Assembly: GCA_001275005.1 (NCBI GenBank)
Contig: JWZX01001175.1
Span: 1-17,088 of the forward strand
Reading direction: 5' to 3'
DNA: 17,088 nt
Source of the DNA: Chrysochromulina tobinii
Lineage: Eukaryota > Haptophyta > Prymnesiales > Chrysochromulinaceae
Shown: positions 15,411-17,088 of the stretch, piece by piece
Numbering within the stretch: position 1 is the stretch's first letter
How the letters are laid out: each line of letters opens with the position of its first letter
Position numbers and translations under genes: made by a program
The notes under the pieces: generated by a model
The model's input: the letters and a program-made list of their open reading frames with translations, nothing else
The model's database searches: none
What the model was told of the DNA's origin: nothing

Positions 15411-17088
15411 CTATGCGCGGGTGACTTGAGTGTGCGCGCTGAAGGTTGATGGGTGGACGACGGTGGATGATGGGATCGTGATCGACGCGAGCGATTTGCA
15501 GCGCACAAAGGCACCGTCACCAATCTGCGTCACCGACGCGGGGAGCGTGATCGACGCGAGCGAGGTGCAGTTACGAAAGGTGTCCTCACCAATCTGCGTC
15601 ACCGACGCGGGGAGCGCGATCGACGCGAGCGAGGTGCAGTCACGAAAGGCGCGCTCACCAATCTGCGTCACCGACGCGGGGAGCGTGATCGACGCGAGCG
15701 AGGTGCATTCTTCAAAGGCGCTCCCACCAATCTGCGTCACCGACGCGGGGAGCGTGATCGACGCGAGCGAGGTGCAGCCCTTAAAGGCGCGCCCACCAAT
15801 CTGCGTCACCGACGCGGGGAGCGTGATCGACGCGAGCGAGGTGCAGTCCCAAAAGGCGCCCTCACCAATCTGCGTCACCGACGCGGGGAGCGTGATCGAC
15901 GCGAGCGAGATGCAGCCGAAAAAGGCGCGCTCACCAATCTGCGTCATCGACGCGGGGAGGTCCGCGACCGACTTGAGCAACTTGCACTCTCGCATCGTGA
16001 GCTTTCGCAGCGCCATCAGCCTCGCCACAGACGCCGGCAGCGCCTCCCCCTTCCACTTCCCGCGCAGATTCAGCCCGCACACGCGCCCCTCCTTGTCCGC
16101 CGAGAACGCCCTGCCGAGCCCGTCCCGGCCGCCCACCACCCCCGCCAGCCACTCGGGATCCTCCAGGATCCACGCGTCCTCAGACGCCCCGATGAGCTCC
16201 AGAGCCATAAAGGTGACTTGAGTGTGCTCGTCGAAGGCCAATGGGTCGACGAGGGTCGCCGATGGGATCGTGATCGACGAAAGCGAGGTGCAGCTGCAAA
16301 AGGCGCGCTCACCAATCTGCGTTACCGACTCGGGGATCGTGATCGACGCGAGCGAAGTGCAGGCGAGAAAGGCCTCCTTACCAATCTGCGTCACCGACTC
16401 GGGGAGCGTGATCGACGCGAGCGATTTGCACTTGTAAAAGGTGAACGCACCAATCTGCGTCACCGACTCGGGGAGCGTGATCGACGCGAGCGAGGCGCAG
16501 CCCTGAAAGGCGCGCTCACCTATCTGCTTCACTGACGCGGGGAGCGTGATCGACGCGAGCGAGGCGCAGCCCTGAAAGGCGTACCCACCAATCTGCGTCA
16601 CCGACGCGGGGAGCGTGATCGACGCGAGCGAGGTGCAGCCCCGAAAGGTGTGCTCACCAATCTGCGTCACCGACGCGGGGAGCGTGATCGACGCGAGCGA
16701 GATGCATTCGCAAAAGGCGCTCCCACCAATCTGCGTCACCGACGCGGGGAGCGTGATCGACGCGAGCGAGGTGCAGCCCCGAAAGGCGTGCTCACCAATC
16801 TGCGTCACCGACGCGGGGATCGTGATCGACGCGAGCGAGATGCAGTTGTAAAAGGCGCTCTCACCAATCTGCGTCACCGACGCGGGGATCGTGATCGTCG
16901 CGAGCAAGGTGCAGTCGCGAAAGGCTTGATTATCAATCTGCGTCACCGACGTGGGGAGCGTGATCGACACGAGCGACGTGCAGTTTTGCATCTTGAGCTT
17001 TCGCAGCGCCGTCAGCCTCGCCACAGACGCCGGCAGCGCCTCCCCCTTCCACTTCCCGCGCAGCTCCAGCCCGACCACGCGCCCCTCC
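15411..17088 (-). CDS. BspA-type leucine-rich repeat (LRR_5) protein, 5' end outside window
   Basis: 558 residues are visible, open from the window edge (EGRVVGLELRGKW) to the TAG at 15411-15413. It holds 17 repeats of 23 residues with the pattern SITLPASVTQIGxxAFxxCTSLA. Block 1 has ten repeats (about 16259-16965) and block 2 has seven (about 15470-15957). Each block is preceded by the same cap, LRGKWKGEALPASVARLxAL. A non-repeat linker joins them (HTQVTFMALELIG, DPEWLAGVVGGRDGLGRAFS). Both blocks end in a variant repeat followed by HTQVT. BspA-like LRRs form curved binding surfaces, often at the cell surface in protists; partner unknown. No signal peptide or membrane segment can be judged because the N-terminus is missing. 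The upstream edge matches the linker before the second cap, so another block probably precedes it. Intronless in the window. Confidence 0.9.
   Translation of the reverse strand, partial: EGRVVGLELRGKWKGEALPASVARLTALRKLKMQNCTSLVSITLPTSVTQIDNQAFRDCTLLATITIPASVTQIGESAFYNCISLASITIPASVTQIGEHAFRGCTSLASITLPASVTQIGGSAFCECISLASITLPASVTQIGEHTFRGCTSLASITLPASVTQIGGYAFQGCASLASITLPASVKQIGERAFQGCASLASITLPESVTQIGAFTFYKCKSLASITLPESVTQIGKEAFLACTSLASITIPESVTQIGERAFCSCTSLSSITIPSATLVDPLAFDEHTQVTFMALELIGASEDAWILEDPEWLAGVVGGRDGLGRAFSADKEGRVCGLNLRGKWKGEALPASVARLMALRKLTMRECKLLKSVADLPASMTQIGERAFFGCISLASITLPASVTQIGEGAFWDCTSLASITLPASVTQIGGRAFKGCTSLASITLPASVTQIGGSAFEECTSLASITLPASVTQIGERAFRDCTSLASIALPASVTQIGEDTFRNCTSLASITLPASVTQIGDGAFVRCKSLASITIPSSTVVHPSTFSAHTQVTRA
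15470..16965 (-). repeat. 69-nt coding tandem repeat array of the LRR gene
   Basis: On the + strand the unit shows ATCTGCGTCACCGACGCGGG, then a GAGCGTGATCGACGCGAGCG block and a variable AFxxC-encoding part. Seventeen units lie in two blocks separated by a linker of about 300 bp. Units differ mainly in the two residues before AF and in the residues after it; the QIG core is almost invariant at DNA level, pointing to concerted evolution or recent expansion. Confidence 0.92.

Noticed and set aside
14711-15523. Open frames of 130-195 codons on both strands in the spacer
   Set aside because: Overlapping, mutually exclusive, Arg/Pro-rich, no recognisable domain; expected by chance at this GC content.
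15430-16851. Plus-strand open frames with repeating CVTDAGSVIDASEVQ
   Set aside because: Antisense reading of the LRR gene's 69-nt repeats; the minus-strand frame has the known LRR_5 consensus.

Overview
The window reads as nuclear DNA of a GC-rich unicellular eukaryote, most likely a microalga. The protein mix of U-box/Sel1, BspA-type LRR_5 and ankyrin/TIR-like genes reminds me of haptophytes or pelagophyte-like stramenopiles. That placement is from memory of these families and is weak. The eukaryotic call is firm: one gene splits into many phase-compatible GT-AG exons.

Layout. (1) 1-1775, + strand: two tandem, intronless U-box + Sel1-repeat genes, a recent duplication of about 1026 bp; the first is cut by the window edge. 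(2) 2063-14508, + strand: one very large gene that I reconstruct as 27 exons and 26 GT-AG introns. The exons sum to 6591 nt, so about 2196 residues plus stop, with every junction in phase. The product carries an Ala-rich N-terminus, a ribokinase-type PfkB sugar/nucleoside kinase module, an ankyrin region, three TIR-like segments (the middle one keeps the NADase-type Glu) and a low-complexity Ser/Pro/Glu tail. (3) 14509-15410: a gene-free convergent intergenic region with one dispersed repeat pair. (4) 15411-17088, - strand: a 5'-truncated BspA-type LRR protein made of 17 near-identical 23-residue repeats in two blocks.

The most unusual thing is how the large gene is built. Its introns are packed with short tandem arrays, chiefly a 10-nt unit close to CCTCTGATGA, and with partial copies ('ghosts') of the adjoining exon ends. 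In many introns the first bases match the first bases of the next exon, sometimes over 20-50 nt. This is what intron creation by tandem duplication of an AG|GT-containing segment would leave. The array unit looks like a branch point and puts stops in all frames in the intron orientation. In the opposite orientation it is open in every frame, and inverted relatives of it occur inside two exons as coding repeats. Neither the U-box genes nor the LRR gene shows these arrays.

How the genes work together. No operon logic applies. All three loci encode protein-interaction or signalling repeat proteins (Sel1, ankyrin, LRR), two with a signalling or ubiquitin-type effector domain (U-box, TIR). This suggests an expanding accessory region of sensor-like genes. 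The joint presence of a PfkB kinase and a TIR domain in one chain hints at NAD/ribose-nucleotide signalling, which is inference only.
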